50,307 bases of DNA from Actinomycetes bacterium (GCA_023386365.1 JAEWJX010000124.1:1-50307), one strand, 5' to 3'. Shown: positions 16,852 through 25,764, counted from the first letter of the stretch. Notes: generated by a model not told the origin, from the sequence alone. Numbers and translations are program-made.

Positions 16852-19182
16852 ATGGTGAAGAACGACGCACCCGAGAAAGAGCACACCCCCGATGTGACGC
16901 CGGCCGACGCGCACGTCGACGCCGCGGCCGAGAAGGCGGAGAAGCCGAAGCGCTCCCGCCGTTCGTCGCGCAAGAAGGGCGGCGCCGACAAGGCGGCCGA
17001 GGCGGTCGCCGAACAGGCTGAGGCGGTCGCCGACGAGGCACCCGCCGAGCAGGTCGAGGCGCCCGTGGAGGAGCCCGCCGCCGCGGCCGAGACCGCGGAG
17101 CCCGCCGCCGCGGCATCCCCGTTCTCCCTCCTCTTCCAGGCGCCCCCGCCGCCGCCCCCCGGGTCGGCCGCTCCGCGCATCCCCGACGAGCCCGCCGACG
17201 ACACCCCGGCATCCGGCACCTCGTCGCGCCGCCGCAGCCGCCGCCGCCCCGGCGAGGCGCCCCGCGAAGGCGACGACGCCCCCAACACGACCGTCAAGGT
17301 GCGCCAGCCGCGCCAGGCCCCGGCGCCCATCACGGAGCCGCAGAAGGTCAAGGGCTCCACCCGCCTCGAGGCGAAGAAGCAGCGCCGCCGCGACGGGCGC
17401 GACGCCGGCCGTCGCCGTCCGGTGATCACGGAGGCCGAGTTCTTGGCCCGCCGCGAGTCGGTAGACCGCGTCATGGTGGTGCGCAGCAAGTTCGGTCGCA
17501 TCCAGATCGGTGTGCTCGAAGACGGCGTGCTCGTGGAGCACTACGTGGCGCGCGCCGCCGACGCCAGCCTCATCGGCAACGTGTACCTGGGGCGCGTGCA
17601 GAACGTGCTGCCCAGCATGGAGGCGGCGTTCGTCGACATCGGCCGCGGCCGCAACGCGGTGCTCTACTCGGGCGAGGTCGACTGGGAGGCCGCCGCCGCC
17701 AACGCGGAAGGCGAAGCCAAGAACCAGCCGCGCCGCATCGAGCTGGCCCTCAAGCCCGGCGACCGTGTGCTCGTGCAGGTCACCAAAGACCCGGTGGGCC
17801 ACAAGGGTGCCCGCCTCACCAGCCAGGTGAGCCTCCCCGGCCGCTACCTCGTGTACGTGCCCGGCGGATCCATGAACGGCATCAGCCGCAAGCTGCCCGA
17901 CACGGAGCGCGCGCGCCTGAAGAAGATCCTCAAGGAGGTGCTGCCGGATGATGCGGGCGTCATCGTTCGCACCGCAGCCGAAGGCGCCACCGAGGAGCAG
18001 CTGACCCTCGACGTGCAGCGCCTCACCGCCCAGTGGGCCGAGATCGAGCGGGCCGTCGAGACGCAGCAGGCACCCGCGCTGCTGCACTCGGAGCCCGACC
18101 TGCTGCTGAAGATCATCCGCGACGTCTTCAACGAGGACTTCCAGAAGCTGATCATCGCCGGCGACGACGCGCAGGCCACCATCGAGAAGTACCTGTCGGC
18201 GGTGGCCCCCGACCTGCTCGACCGGGTCGAGCGCTACACGGGCGACGTCGACAGCTTCGACCAGCACCGCATCACCGAGCAGATCGAGAAGGCCCTCGAA
18301 CGCAAGGTGTGGCTGCCGTCGGGTGGTTCGCTCGTCATCGACCGCACCGAGGCGATGACCGTCGTCGACGTCAACACCGGCAAGTTCGTCGGATCGGGCG
18401 GCAACCTCGAAGAGACCGTCACCAAGAACAACCTGGAGGCGGCGGAGGAGATCGTGCGCCAGCTGCGGCTGCGCGACATCGGCGGCATCATCGTCGTCGA
18501 CTTCATCGACATGGTGCTGGAGTCGAACCGCGACCTCGTGTTGCGTCGCCTCGTGGAGTGCCTGTCGCGGGACCGCACCAAGCACCAGGTGGCGGAGGTC
18601 ACCTCGCTCGGTCTCGTGCAGATGACCCGCAAGAAGCTGGGCCTCGGCCTGCTGGAGTCGTTCAGCGAGAACTGCGACGTGTGCGCGGGCCGCGGCCTCA
18701 TCGTGCACCACGACCCTGTGTTCAAGCACCGCGGCCAGCAGTCGGAGCCGCAGCAGGGCGGCTCGTCGCGCAGCCGTCGCGGTCGCGGCGGCAACGGCGG
18801 CGGCAACAACGGCAACGGGAACGGCGGCAACGGCAACAGCAACGGTTCCTCCGGGGCCCAGAAGCCGGCCGGATCCGGAACCCACGAGATCACCGACGAC
18901 GTGCGCAACGCGCTCGCGAAGATCGCGGCGAAGACGGTGCACCACGAGGAGCACGCGGGTGAGCCCGCCGCCGAGGCGACCGCCCCGGCGACGGTGGTGG
19001 CGCCGGTGGAGATCCTCGACATCCCGATCGAACCGGTGCGCGAGCAGCAGTCGCGCCCCGCGGTCGACGCGGATGCGGTGCTCGGTTCGGTGCTCGACGC
19101 CCTGCCCGAGCCGGCCGCCCCCGGCAAGGGCCGCGGTCGCCGTTCGCGTCGCGCCTCGTCGCCGGCCGGCCCCGCCGACTGA
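16852..19182 (+). CDS. rne: Ribonuclease E/G family endoribonuclease
   Basis: The enzyme starts decay and processing of many RNAs. The 776-residue product has a disordered N-terminal third (acidic Ala/Glu stretches, Pro-rich and Arg-rich patches), then an S1 RNA-binding segment (GNVYLGRVQNVLPSMEAAF, about 243-262). The RNase domain carries catalytic aspartates near 506 (VVDVNTG) and 550 (VVDFIDM), and the zinc link is CDVC (608-611). A Gly/Asn-rich low-complexity region and a disordered tail rich in Ala, Pro and basic residues follow. The catalytic core in the middle with disordered arms on both sides is the usual actinobacterial form. A long leader precedes it. Confidence 0.97.
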   Translation: MVKNDAPEKEHTPDVTPADAHVDAAAEKAEKPKRSRRSSRKKGGADKAAEAVAEQAEAVADEAPAEQVEAPVEEPAAAAETAEPAAAASPFSLLFQAPPPPPPGSAAPRIPDEPADDTPASGTSSRRRSRRRPGEAPREGDDAPNTTVKVRQPRQAPAPITEPQKVKGSTRLEAKKQRRRDGRDAGRRRPVITEAEFLARRESVDRVMVVRSKFGRIQIGVLEDGVLVEHYVARAADASLIGNVYLGRVQNVLPSMEAAFVDIGRGRNAVLYSGEVDWEAAAANAEGEAKNQPRRIELALKPGDRVLVQVTKDPVGHKGARLTSQVSLPGRYLVYVPGGSMNGISRKLPDTERARLKKILKEVLPDDAGVIVRTAAEGATEEQLTLDVQRLTAQWAEIERAVETQQAPALLHSEPDLLLKIIRDVFNEDFQKLIIAGDDAQATIEKYLSAVAPDLLDRVERYTGDVDSFDQHRITEQIEKALERKVWLPSGGSLVIDRTEAMTVVDVNTGKFVGSGGNLEETVTKNNLEAAEEIVRQLRLRDIGGIIVVDFIDMVLESNRDLVLRRLVECLSRDRTKHQVAEVTSLGLVQMTRKKLGLGLLESFSENCDVCAGRGLIVHHDPVFKHRGQQSEPQQGGSSRSRRGRGGNGGGNNGNGNGGNGNSNGSSGAQKPAGSGTHEITDDVRNALAKIAAKTVHHEEHAGEPAAEATAPATVVAPVEILDIPIEPVREQQSRPAVDADAVLGSVLDALPEPAAPGKGRGRRSRRASSPAGPAD

Positions 19183-19235
19183 GCGCGCGCGCCGTTCCCG
19201 CGCCTCCTACGTAGCCCGCCTCACCCACGTCTCCC

Positions 19236-19353
19236 AAATCAAGGACTTCTACTCTCAAATCAAGGACTTCGCGGGAGCCGGGGGCCACATCCGCCACAGG
19301 AGATGACTCGCGTCACACCGACTCCTTGATTCGAGAGTCGGAGTCCTTGATTT
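19236..19353. repeat. Paired 21-nt repeat forming a long inverted repeat
   Basis: AAATCAAGGACTTC occurs at 19236-19249 and 19257-19270, a 21-nt period. The same motif is present in reverse at 19340-19353 (AAATCAAGGACTCC on the minus strand) and 19320-19332 (GAATCAAGGAGTC), also 21 nt apart. The two arms (35 and 34 nt) match with only a few differences around a 49-nt centre, so the RNA or a single strand could fold into one long hairpin. It lies between the convergent ends of rne and DUF4031 and is far more A/T-rich than its surroundings. A small GGCGCT/AGCGCC stem (19361-19377) follows. It resembles a REP doublet or small MITE; no transposase is near. Confidence 0.75.
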
Positions 19354-19397
19354 GTGCGCTGGCGCTCGCGCAGCGCCGCGGCCCACAGCCGCCGCGC

Positions 19398-19676
19398 TCA
19401 GGTGCCCTTCGGCCTCTTGTCCTTCTGCCGCACGCGAAGGCCCGCGGCCTGCAGGCGCCGCAGCAGTTCGCGCCCGGTGACCGGTTCGGCGCCGAGGGCG
19501 ATCAGGTGCTCGCGCCGCTCGGCCGGGTAGTCATAGTGGTCGTTGTCGAAACCACGCTCCGGGATGCCGGCGCGGCGGGCGAACGCGTGCAGCTCATCGA
19601 GCGACACATCCGACACCAGGTGACCCCATACGGTGCCGTGATTCGGCCAGATAGGCTCGTCGATCAGCACCGCCAT
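19398..19676 (-). CDS. DUF4031 domain protein
   Basis: The 92-residue product matches the short DUF4031 family as I recall it: IDEPIWPNHGTVWGHLVSD at the start, then DYPAERREHL and a basic C-terminus. Function is unknown; the family is widespread in actinobacteria and small, probably cytoplasmic. TAAGAT lies 6 nt before the ATG, giving a probable leaderless message. It is divergent from a membrane protein gene and convergent with rne. Confidence 0.88.
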   Translation of the reverse strand: MAVLIDEPIWPNHGTVWGHLVSDVSLDELHAFARRAGIPERGFDNDHYDYPAERREHLIALGAEPVTGRELLRRLQAAGLRVRQKDKRPKGT

Positions 19677-19682
19677 GTCGCG

Positions 19683-19688
19683 ATCTTA
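19683..19688 (-). promoter_or_regulatory. -10 hexamer TAAGAT for a leaderless gene
   Basis: On the minus strand TAAGAT (19688 to 19683) is followed by 6 nt (CGCGAC) and the ATG at 19676. Confidence 0.5.
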
Positions 19689-19696
19689 GGAGCACG

Positions 19697-20191
19697 ATGA
19701 CGTCCCACGCTTCCGGCTCCCCGACGGCGCCGAGCGGTCCGATGTACGCCCGGCAGCCGCGCAATGCACTGATCGCCGCCGCCGTGGTCGCCGGTGTGCT
19801 GGTGCTGCAGCATCTGGTGGGTTCGCTGAGCTGGCTCCCGACTTCGCTCGGCCAGGGGAGCGCCGCGCCGTCGATCGTCGGCTTCGTGTTCGAGTTCGTC
19901 GGTCTCATCGCGTTCGCCGCAGGTGTTTACGTGCTGCTGTGGTTGGTGCCGACGTCGTCCGCCGACCGGCTGCCGATCGTGCTGGCGAAGGGACTGCTGG
20001 CCACCGCCGGCGGCGTGGTGGCGTCGATGATCGTCGGCGCGCTCGGTGCTCTTCTGCTTTTCCCGCCGCGGGGCTTCCTGGGGTTCGTGAGCGACCTGCC
20101 GGGCATTCTCGCGTCCGTGCTCGACCGTGCCCCGCTGGTGATGCTGGTCGTCGTGGTGCAGTGGGTGATCCTGCGCGATCGGCGCGCTTGA
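19697..20191 (+). CDS. Hypothetical four-helix membrane protein
   Basis: The 164-residue product has four hydrophobic segments (about 26-45, 58-85, 95-122 and 133-158) with short loops and a Pro/Ser-rich N-terminus. No family is recognised. AGGAG lies 5 nt before the ATG. It lies upstream of rplU-rpmA in the same direction, but a promoter and a 164-bp spacer separate them, so it is probably not part of the ribosomal operon. Confidence 0.78.
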   Translation: MTSHASGSPTAPSGPMYARQPRNALIAAAVVAGVLVLQHLVGSLSWLPTSLGQGSAAPSIVGFVFEFVGLIAFAAGVYVLLWLVPTSSADRLPIVLAKGLLATAGGVVASMIVGALGALLLFPPRGFLGFVSDLPGILASVLDRAPLVMLVVVVQWVILRDRRA

Positions 20192-20197
20192 CCGCGT

Positions 20198-20226
20198 TTG
20201 CCGGATGGCCGTTCGTCGGCTATTCT
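20198..20226 (+). promoter_or_regulatory. Promoter of rplU-rpmA
   Basis: TTGCCG (20198-20203), a 17-nt spacer and TATTCT (20221-20226) form a good sigma-70-type promoter. The leader to the rplU start is about 120 nt and could hold a regulatory structure. Confidence 0.6.
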
Positions 20227-20355
20227 TGACCCTTGGTGTCTCGCCACGCGCGTCCCCGTCAGGGAGACCGCGGATCCGGCATGGGTTCGAGCGGGCATCC
20301 GACGTCGGCGCTTCGTCGTCCGACACAGACTTCCATTCATACGTTAGGAACTCAC

Positions 20356-20664
20356 GTGGTTTACGCAGTTGTGCGCGCCGGTGGTCGGCAGGAGAAGGTC
20401 GAGGTGGGCACGGTCGTCGTGCTCGACCGCGTCCAGGCCGACGTCAACGGCAAGATCGAGCTCACCCCCGTTCTCTTCGTCGACGGTGACACGATCACGC
20501 ACGACGAGAAGGCCCTCGCGAAGGTCAAGGTGACCGCCGAGGTCATCGGCCACGAGCGTGGTCCGAAGATCGTCATCCAGAAGTTCAAGAACAAGACCGG
20601 GTACAAGAAGCGCCAGGGCCACCGCTCGGAGCTCACCCGCGTCAAGATCACCGGCATCAAGTAA
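20356..20664 (+). CDS. rplU: 50S ribosomal protein L21 (bL21)
   Basis: This 102-residue ribosomal protein binds 23S rRNA next to L20. The sequence VVYAVVRAGGRQEKVEVG starts the protein and GYKKRQGHRSELTRVKI ends it, both characteristic. The GTG at 20356 is chosen over an upstream in-frame GTG at 20233 because family length requires it and AGGAA lies 5-6 nt before. rpmA follows 14 bp downstream. Confidence 0.97.
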   Translation: MVYAVVRAGGRQEKVEVGTVVVLDRVQADVNGKIELTPVLFVDGDTITHDEKALAKVKVTAEVIGHERGPKIVIQKFKNKTGYKKRQGHRSELTRVKITGIK

Positions 20665-20678
20665 GCAGGGGCTGAGCA

Positions 20679-20933
20679 ATGGCACACAAAAAGGGCGCAT
20701 CGTCCACTCGTAACGGTCGCGACTCGAACGCTCAGTACCTCGGTGTGAAGCGTTTCGGTGGCCAGGTCGTCAAGGCGGGCGAGATCATCGTCCGTCAGCG
20801 CGGCACCCACTTCCACCCCGGCGTGAACGTCGGCCGTGGCAAGGACGACACCCTGTTCGCCCTCGAGGCGGGCGCGGTCGAGTTCGGCCAGAAGGGCGGC
20901 CGTCGGGTCGTCAACATCGTCGTCCCGGCGTAA
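20679..20933 (+). CDS. rpmA: 50S ribosomal protein L27 (bL27)
   Basis: The 84-residue protein has the canonical MAHKKGASSTRNGRDS start, whose N-terminus reaches the peptidyl transferase centre, and RQRGTHFHPG in the core. There is no N-terminal extension needing cleavage as in Firmicutes. It is co-transcribed with rplU and followed by a strong hairpin. Confidence 0.98.
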   Translation: MAHKKGASSTRNGRDSNAQYLGVKRFGGQVVKAGEIIVRQRGTHFHPGVNVGRGKDDTLFALEAGAVEFGQKGGRRVVNIVVPA

Positions 20934-20973
20934 TCGCCGCACGACACACGTCTTCTGTGGCGACACAGATTCG

Positions 20974-21001
20974 CGAAGGGCGGGCTGAGGCTCGCCCTTC
21001 G
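20974..21001 (+). terminator. Terminator stem-loop after rpmA
   Basis: CGAAGGGCGGGC (20974-20985) pairs with GCTCGCCCTTCG (20990-21001): 12 pairs with one G-T wobble and a TGAG loop, followed by TCGTTTG. It separates rplU-rpmA from obgE and may end or attenuate transcription. Confidence 0.75.
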
Positions 21002-21060
21002 TCGTTTGTACAGAACAACTGAGAACACCCCCCCCGATACCGAGAGCTGAGGAGCAGCGG

Positions 21061-22596
21061 ATGGCGAGCTTCGTCGATCAGGTGACGCTGCACCTGCGTG
21101 CCGGCCACGGCGGCAACGGCTGCGTCTCGGTGCGCCGCGAGAAGTTCAAGCCCCTCGCCGGCCCCGACGGCGGCAACGGCGGCCACGGTGGCGACATCGT
21201 GCTGGTCGCCGACCCGCAGGTCACCACCCTCCTCAACTACCACCGCGCACCCCACCGTTCCAGCGGCAACGGCGGCCCCGGCATGGGCGACCACCGCGCC
21301 GGGTACCAGGGCGAAGAGCTGGTGCTGCCGGTGCCGGTCGGCACGGTCGTCTCCGAACCCGACGGCACCCAACTGGTCGACCTCGTCGAACCGGGCATGC
21401 GGTTCGTGGTCGCCGACGGCGGCCAGGGCGGACTCGGCAACGCGGCACTCGCCACGACCAAGCGCAAAGCGCCCGGCTTCGCGCTCCTCGGCACCACCGG
21501 CTACGAGGGCGATGTCGTCCTCGAGCTGAAGACGGTGGCCGATGTGGCCCTCGTGGGCTACCCGAGTGCCGGCAAGTCGAGCCTCGTCGCCGCGCTGTCG
21601 GCGGCGAAGCCGAAGATCGCCGACTACCCGTTCACCACCCTGCACCCCAACCTCGGCGTCGTCGAGGCGGGAGCTGTGCGCTACACGATCGCCGACGTCC
21701 CCGGTCTCATCGAGGGCGCCAGCGAAGGCAAGGGCCTCGGCCTCGAGTTCCTCCGCCACGTCGAACGCTGCTCGGCCCTGCTGCACGTGCTCGACTGCGC
21801 GACCCTCGAACCGGGACGCGATCCGATCTCCGACCTGGATGTGATCCTCGCCGAGCTGGCCGCCTACCCGGTGCCCGAGGGTCAGGTGCCGCTGCTGGAG
21901 CGCCCGCAGCTGGTCGCCCTCAACAAGGTCGACGTGCCGGATGCGAAAGACCTCGCCGATCTGGTGCGTCCCGCCTTCGAGGAGCGCGGCTACCGCGTGT
22001 TCGAGATCTCGGCCGTCAGCCACGCGGGCCTGCGTCAGCTGTCGTTCGCGCTGGCGGAGCTGGTCGAAGCGGACCGCACCGCGAAGACCGCCGCCCCGCC
22101 GCCCGCCCGCATCGTCATCCGTCCGCGCGCCGTGAACGAGGTCGAGTTCCAGGTGCGCGTCGAGGGTGGCACCGAGACGATCTACCGGGTGCTCGGCGCG
22201 AAGCCGGAACGCTGGATCCAGCAGACCGACTTCACCAACGACGAAGCCGTCGGCTTCCTCGCCGACCGGCTCGCGAAGCTGGGCGTCGAGGAGGAGCTGT
22301 TCGCGAAGGGCGCCGTGCCCGGGTCGACGGTCATCATCGGCGAGATGGTGTTCGACTGGGAGCCCACCCTCACCTCCGCCGCCGAACTCATCACGAGCCC
22401 CCGCGGCACCGACGCGCGCCTCGACGAGAACCGCCGCGCCACCCGCAACCAGCGCCGCGAGGAGTACCACGAGCGCATGGACGCGAAGGCCGCAGCCCGC
22501 GCCGAACTCGACGCGGAGCGTCTCGCCGGCCTCTGGGCAGACGCCGACTCCGACGACTCCACCACCGACGGCTCCACCACCGAGGAGAAGGCGTGA
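21061..22596 (+). CDS. obgE: Obg family GTPase
   Basis: Obg GTPases act in 50S subunit maturation and stress responses. The 511-residue product has the glycine-rich Obg fold (GHGGNG, GGNGGHGG, GNGGPGMGD), the G domain with G1 GYPSAGKSS at 166-174, switch region YPFTTLHPN, G3 DVPGLIEGA and G4 NKVD. A C-terminal OCT domain and a charged Arg/Glu tail follow. It follows rplU-rpmA as in most bacteria. GAGGAGC precedes the ATG. Its stop overlaps the proB start (GTGA). Confidence 0.97.
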   Translation: MASFVDQVTLHLRAGHGGNGCVSVRREKFKPLAGPDGGNGGHGGDIVLVADPQVTTLLNYHRAPHRSSGNGGPGMGDHRAGYQGEELVLPVPVGTVVSEPDGTQLVDLVEPGMRFVVADGGQGGLGNAALATTKRKAPGFALLGTTGYEGDVVLELKTVADVALVGYPSAGKSSLVAALSAAKPKIADYPFTTLHPNLGVVEAGAVRYTIADVPGLIEGASEGKGLGLEFLRHVERCSALLHVLDCATLEPGRDPISDLDVILAELAAYPVPEGQVPLLERPQLVALNKVDVPDAKDLADLVRPAFEERGYRVFEISAVSHAGLRQLSFALAELVEADRTAKTAAPPPARIVIRPRAVNEVEFQVRVEGGTETIYRVLGAKPERWIQQTDFTNDEAVGFLADRLAKLGVEEELFAKGAVPGSTVIIGEMVFDWEPTLTSAAELITSPRGTDARLDENRRATRNQRREEYHERMDAKAAARAELDAERLAGLWADADSDDSTTDGSTTEEKA

Positions 22597-23393
22597 CCCA
22601 GGGGGCGGCGCAGCTGCGCCGTGAGGTGACGGATGCGAAACGCATCGTCGTGAAGGTCGGCTCCAGTTCGATCTCGGGCGAGAACCGTGCCCAGATCGAC
22701 CCGCTGGTCGACGCGCTCGCGGAGGCGTACTTCCGCGGTGTCGAGGTGGTGCTGGTGTCGTCCGGTGCCATCGCGACCGGGATGCCGTTCCTGAAGCTCG
22801 ACTCCCGCCCCCACGACCTGGCCACCCAGCAGGCGGCCGCCGCGGCGGGCCAGAACGTGCTCATGTGGCGCTACCAGACCAGCCTCGACCGGTTCCCGAT
22901 CATCGCCGGCCAGGTGCTGCTCACCGCGGGCGACCTGGAGAACCCCACCCACCGCAGCAACGCGCAGCGCGCCATGGAGCGGCTCCTCGACCTGCGGCTG
23001 CTGCCGATCGTGAACGAGAACGACACGGTCGCCACCCACGAGATCCGCTTCGGCGACAACGACCGGCTCGCGGCCCTCGTGTCGGAGCTGATCGGCGCCG
23101 ACCTGCTCGTGCTGCTGTCGGATGTCGACGCGCTCTACACGCGGCCCCCGCAGTTGCCGGGCGCGCGCCGCATCGACCATGTCGCGTTCGACGACGACCT
23201 GTCGGGCGTGGAGCTGGGCGACATCGGGTCGGCGGGTGTCGGCACCGGGGGAGCGGGCACCAAGATCGCTGCCGCGAAGCTGGCCGCCGCATCCGGCACC
23301 GCGGTGCTGCTCGCGTCGACCGCGAATGTCTCCGCCGCCCTCTCGGGCGAGCCGACCGGTACCTGGTTCGAGGCCGCGCCCGCCGTCAGCTGA
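22593..23393 (+). CDS. proB: Glutamate 5-kinase
   Basis: ProB makes glutamyl-5-phosphate, the first step of proline synthesis. The 266-residue product is the short form made only of the amino-acid kinase domain (VVKVGSSSISG, LVSSGAIATGM, IVNENDTVATHEIRFGDND), without the C-terminal PUA domain found in the E. coli enzyme. The GTG overlaps the obgE stop. proA, the next step, lies about 0.8 kb downstream, separated by a convergent hydrolase gene. Its end overlaps that gene's end by 8 bp. Confidence 0.96.
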   Translation: MTQGAAQLRREVTDAKRIVVKVGSSSISGENRAQIDPLVDALAEAYFRGVEVVLVSSGAIATGMPFLKLDSRPHDLATQQAAAAAGQNVLMWRYQTSLDRFPIIAGQVLLTAGDLENPTHRSNAQRAMERLLDLRLLPIVNENDTVATHEIRFGDNDRLAALVSELIGADLLVLLSDVDALYTRPPQLPGARRIDHVAFDDDLSGVELGDIGSAGVGTGGAGTKIAAAKLAAASGTAVLLASTANVSAALSGEPTGTWFEAAPAVS

Positions 23394-24168
23394 GCAGGCC
23401 CACGATCGCGTCGGCCATCGCCGGCACCTCGTACCCGTGGTTCGCTCCCGCGATGCGCGCCTGTCGGGCGGTGGGGATTCCCCCGACCACCGCATCCGCG
23501 GCGGCGGGGAAGATCGGCAACGTCTGCTCGCCCATCAGGTACAGCACCGGGATGCGGATGCCGGCGAACAGGTCGGCGAACGGCGCCGTCTGCGCCCACG
23601 CGAGCGATTCCGCATCCGCGGCGAGGCTCGGGGTCATGGCGAGTGCGATCGGCCACGCGGGGCTCGCTTTCAGGCCCTGCAGCCACTCGGGCGGCATGTC
23701 TTTCATGTAGTACTCCTGGGTTCCCTCGCGGTCGCCGGCGGTGATGCGCTCCAGGAGGCCCGCATGGAACTCGACCCCGTCGGTGCCCTGCTCGGCGCCG
23801 AGCGGCACCTCCCACAGCGCCAGATGGGTGACGGGCAGACCGGATGCTGCGGCGGCGAGGGCGATCGAGCCGCCCGATGAGCTGCCGAACAGCGCCGCGC
23901 GTCCGCCGACCGCGTCGATGAGGGCGCGGATGTCGTCGAGTTCGCCGTTGAGGCTCGTCGCCTCACCGAACGGCGATTCGCCGCGCCCCCGGCGGTCGTA
24001 GTCGACGACGGTGAACCCGCGTGCGGCGATCGCCTGCGCGAGTGCAGTCGTGGTGGGGTCGAAGGCCCGGAACTGCATGGCCGCGTTCACGAGGATGAGC
24101 GCCGGTCCGTCACCGTGGCGGTCGTAGGCGATGCGGGTGCCGTCGGCGGATGTGACGTATTCGGACAT
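23386..24168 (-). CDS. Alpha/beta hydrolase
   Basis: The 260-residue product has the alpha/beta hydrolase pattern: an oxyanion-side stretch after strand 3 (VVDYDRRGRGES), the nucleophile elbow GSSSGGS, and a late Gly-Ala-Asn-His (GANHGY) with the catalytic histidine. The substrate is unknown. GGAGG lies 7 nt before the ATG. It is inserted in opposite orientation between proB and proA and overlaps proB by 8 bp at the 3' end. TGTGGACAGCGTACACA in the shared upstream region could be an operator, but no regulator is adjacent. Confidence 0.9.
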   Translation of the reverse strand: MSEYVTSADGTRIAYDRHGDGPALILVNAAMQFRAFDPTTTALAQAIAARGFTVVDYDRRGRGESPFGEATSLNGELDDIRALIDAVGGRAALFGSSSGGSIALAAAASGLPVTHLALWEVPLGAEQGTDGVEFHAGLLERITAGDREGTQEYYMKDMPPEWLQGLKASPAWPIALAMTPSLAADAESLAWAQTAPFADLFAGIRIPVLYLMGEQTLPIFPAAADAVVGGIPTARQARIAGANHGYEVPAMADAIVGLLS

Positions 24169-24219
24169 CGGGGTCCTCCTCGACTCGATTGTGGACAGCG
24201 TACACATTGTGGCTCTCGC

Positions 24220-24225
24220 TAAACT
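24220..24225 (+). promoter_or_regulatory. -10 hexamer TAAACT for leaderless proA
   Basis: TAAACT is followed by 6 nt (CGGCCC) and the ATG of proA at 24232; there is no Shine-Dalgarno sequence. This gives proA its own promoter, away from proB. Confidence 0.6.
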
Positions 24226-24231
24226 CGGCCC

Positions 24232-25497
24232 ATGTCCGACACCACAACCGCCGTCAGCCTCGAGACCAAGCTGAAGGCCGCCCGCACGGCCTCGATCGCG
24301 CTCGCGCAGGCCTCCACCGCGCAGAAGAACGCGGGCCTCGAGGCGATCGCCGCGGCCGTCGAGTCGGGCGCCGCGCGCATCCTGCCGGCCAACGAACTCG
24401 ACCTCGCGAACGGACGCGAGAACGGCATCTCGACGGGACTCCAGGACCGCCTGCGCCTCGACGAGCAGCGCCTCGCCGGCCTCGCCGCCGCCACCCGTGA
24501 CGTGATCGCCCTGCCCGACCCGGTCGGCGGCGTCGTGCGCGGCTCCACCCTGCCCAACGGCCTGCAGCTCACCCAGGTGCGGGTGCCGTTCGGGGTCGTC
24601 GGCGCCATCTACGAGGCGCGGCCCAACGTCACCATCGACATCGCGGCTCTCGCCCTCAAGTCCGGCAACGCGGTGGTGCTGCGGGGCGGCACGGCGGCCG
24701 AGAACACCAACCGCGTGCTCGTCGACCTCATCCAGGGCGCGCTGGCATCCGTCGGCCTGCCCGCGGATGCGGTGCAGACGATCGACGAGTTCGGTCGCGA
24801 GGGTGCCACGCAGCTCATGCAGGCGCGCGGGTTCGTCGACGTGCTGATCCCGCGCGGCAGCGCCCAGCTGATCGACACGGTCGTGCGCGAGTCGAAGGTG
24901 CCGGTGATCGAGACCGGCGCCGGCGTCGTGCACCTCTTCCTCGACCGCACCGCGGATGAGGGGATGGCCACCGAGATCGCCGTCAACTCGAAGGTGCAGC
25001 GCCCGAGCGTCTGCAACGCGCTCGAGACGCTGCTCGTCGACGCGGAGGCCGCCGAACGCCTACTGCCCCCGGTGTTGAAGGCGCTCACCGACAACGGCGT
25101 CACCGTGCACGGCGACGACCGCACCCGCCAGCTGTTCCCGGATGCGGTGCCCGTCACCGACGACGACTGGTCCACCGAGCACATGAGCCTCGACCTGTCG
25201 GTGAAGGTGGTCGACGGGCTCGATGAGGCGATCGACCACATCCGCACCTACTCCACCCACCACACCGAGTCGATCGTCACCAACGACATGACCACCGCCA
25301 ACCGGTTCCTCGCCGAGGTCGACTCGGCCGTGGTGATGGTGAACGCGTCGACGCGATTCACCGACGGCGGCGAGTTCGGCTTCGGTGCCGAGGTGGGCAT
25401 CTCCACCCAGAAGCTGCACGCGCGCGGCCCGATGGGGCTGCCGGAACTCACCAGCACGAAGTGGATCGTGCGCGGCGAGGGCCAGACGCGCGGCTAG
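24232..25497 (+). CDS. proA: Glutamate-5-semialdehyde dehydrogenase (gamma-glutamyl phosphate reductase)
   Basis: ProA reduces glutamyl-5-phosphate with NADPH to glutamate semialdehyde. The 421-residue product shows VRVPFGVVGAIYEARPNVT, the nucleotide-binding stretch SGNAVVLRGG and the catalytic cysteine at 261 in PSVCNALE, with EFGFGAEVGISTQKLHARG near the C-terminus. Length is normal. It is expressed from a separate leaderless promoter rather than in a direct operon with proB. Confidence 0.97.
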   Translation: MSDTTTAVSLETKLKAARTASIALAQASTAQKNAGLEAIAAAVESGAARILPANELDLANGRENGISTGLQDRLRLDEQRLAGLAAATRDVIALPDPVGGVVRGSTLPNGLQLTQVRVPFGVVGAIYEARPNVTIDIAALALKSGNAVVLRGGTAAENTNRVLVDLIQGALASVGLPADAVQTIDEFGREGATQLMQARGFVDVLIPRGSAQLIDTVVRESKVPVIETGAGVVHLFLDRTADEGMATEIAVNSKVQRPSVCNALETLLVDAEAAERLLPPVLKALTDNGVTVHGDDRTRQLFPDAVPVTDDDWSTEHMSLDLSVKVVDGLDEAIDHIRTYSTHHTESIVTNDMTTANRFLAEVDSAVVMVNASTRFTDGGEFGFGAEVGISTQKLHARGPMGLPELTSTKWIVRGEGQTRG

Positions 25498-25545
25498 GCG
25501 CGACTAGACTCGACACGACCTCCCACGAACGAACACGAGGACCGC

Positions 25546-25764
25546 ATGCTCTCCACGCTCCTGACCGAGACCCACGAAGAACTCGCCCCGCTGGTCGCGG
25601 AGCCGTGGGTGTTCGCGGCGGTCGCGGCGGCCATCTTCGTCGTGCTGGCCCTCGTCACCTGGAGCTACCGCGATGTGGCGAACCGCCACAGCGACAAGAC
25701 GGCGCACCAGAACCCCGCCGACCACGGTCACCAGAGCCACGGACCGAGCGGCGCCAACCACTAG
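25546..25764 (+). CDS. Small single-pass membrane protein
   Basis: This 72-residue product has one hydrophobic segment (about 20-42, PWVFAAVAAAIFVVLALVTW) and a hydrophilic His/Asn/Gly-rich tail. GAGGA precedes the ATG and TAGACT some 40 nt upstream may be its -10. It lies between proA and nadD. Similar small proteins are common at this position in Microbacteriaceae, as I recall, without known function. Its TAG stop starts the -10 hexamer of nadD. Confidence 0.78.
   Translation: MLSTLLTETHEELAPLVAEPWVFAAVAAAIFVVLALVTWSYRDVANRHSDKTAHQNPADHGHQSHGPSGANH

Noticed and set aside
22593..23393. Glutamate 5-kinase seemingly truncated
   Set aside because: The 266-residue form without the PUA domain is a normal bacterial variant; all kinase motifs are present.
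24186..24206. TGTGGACAGCGTACACA as a TetR-type operator
   Set aside because: Only a TGTG/CACA match is symmetric and no TetR-type gene lies in the window, so it is not listed as a site.
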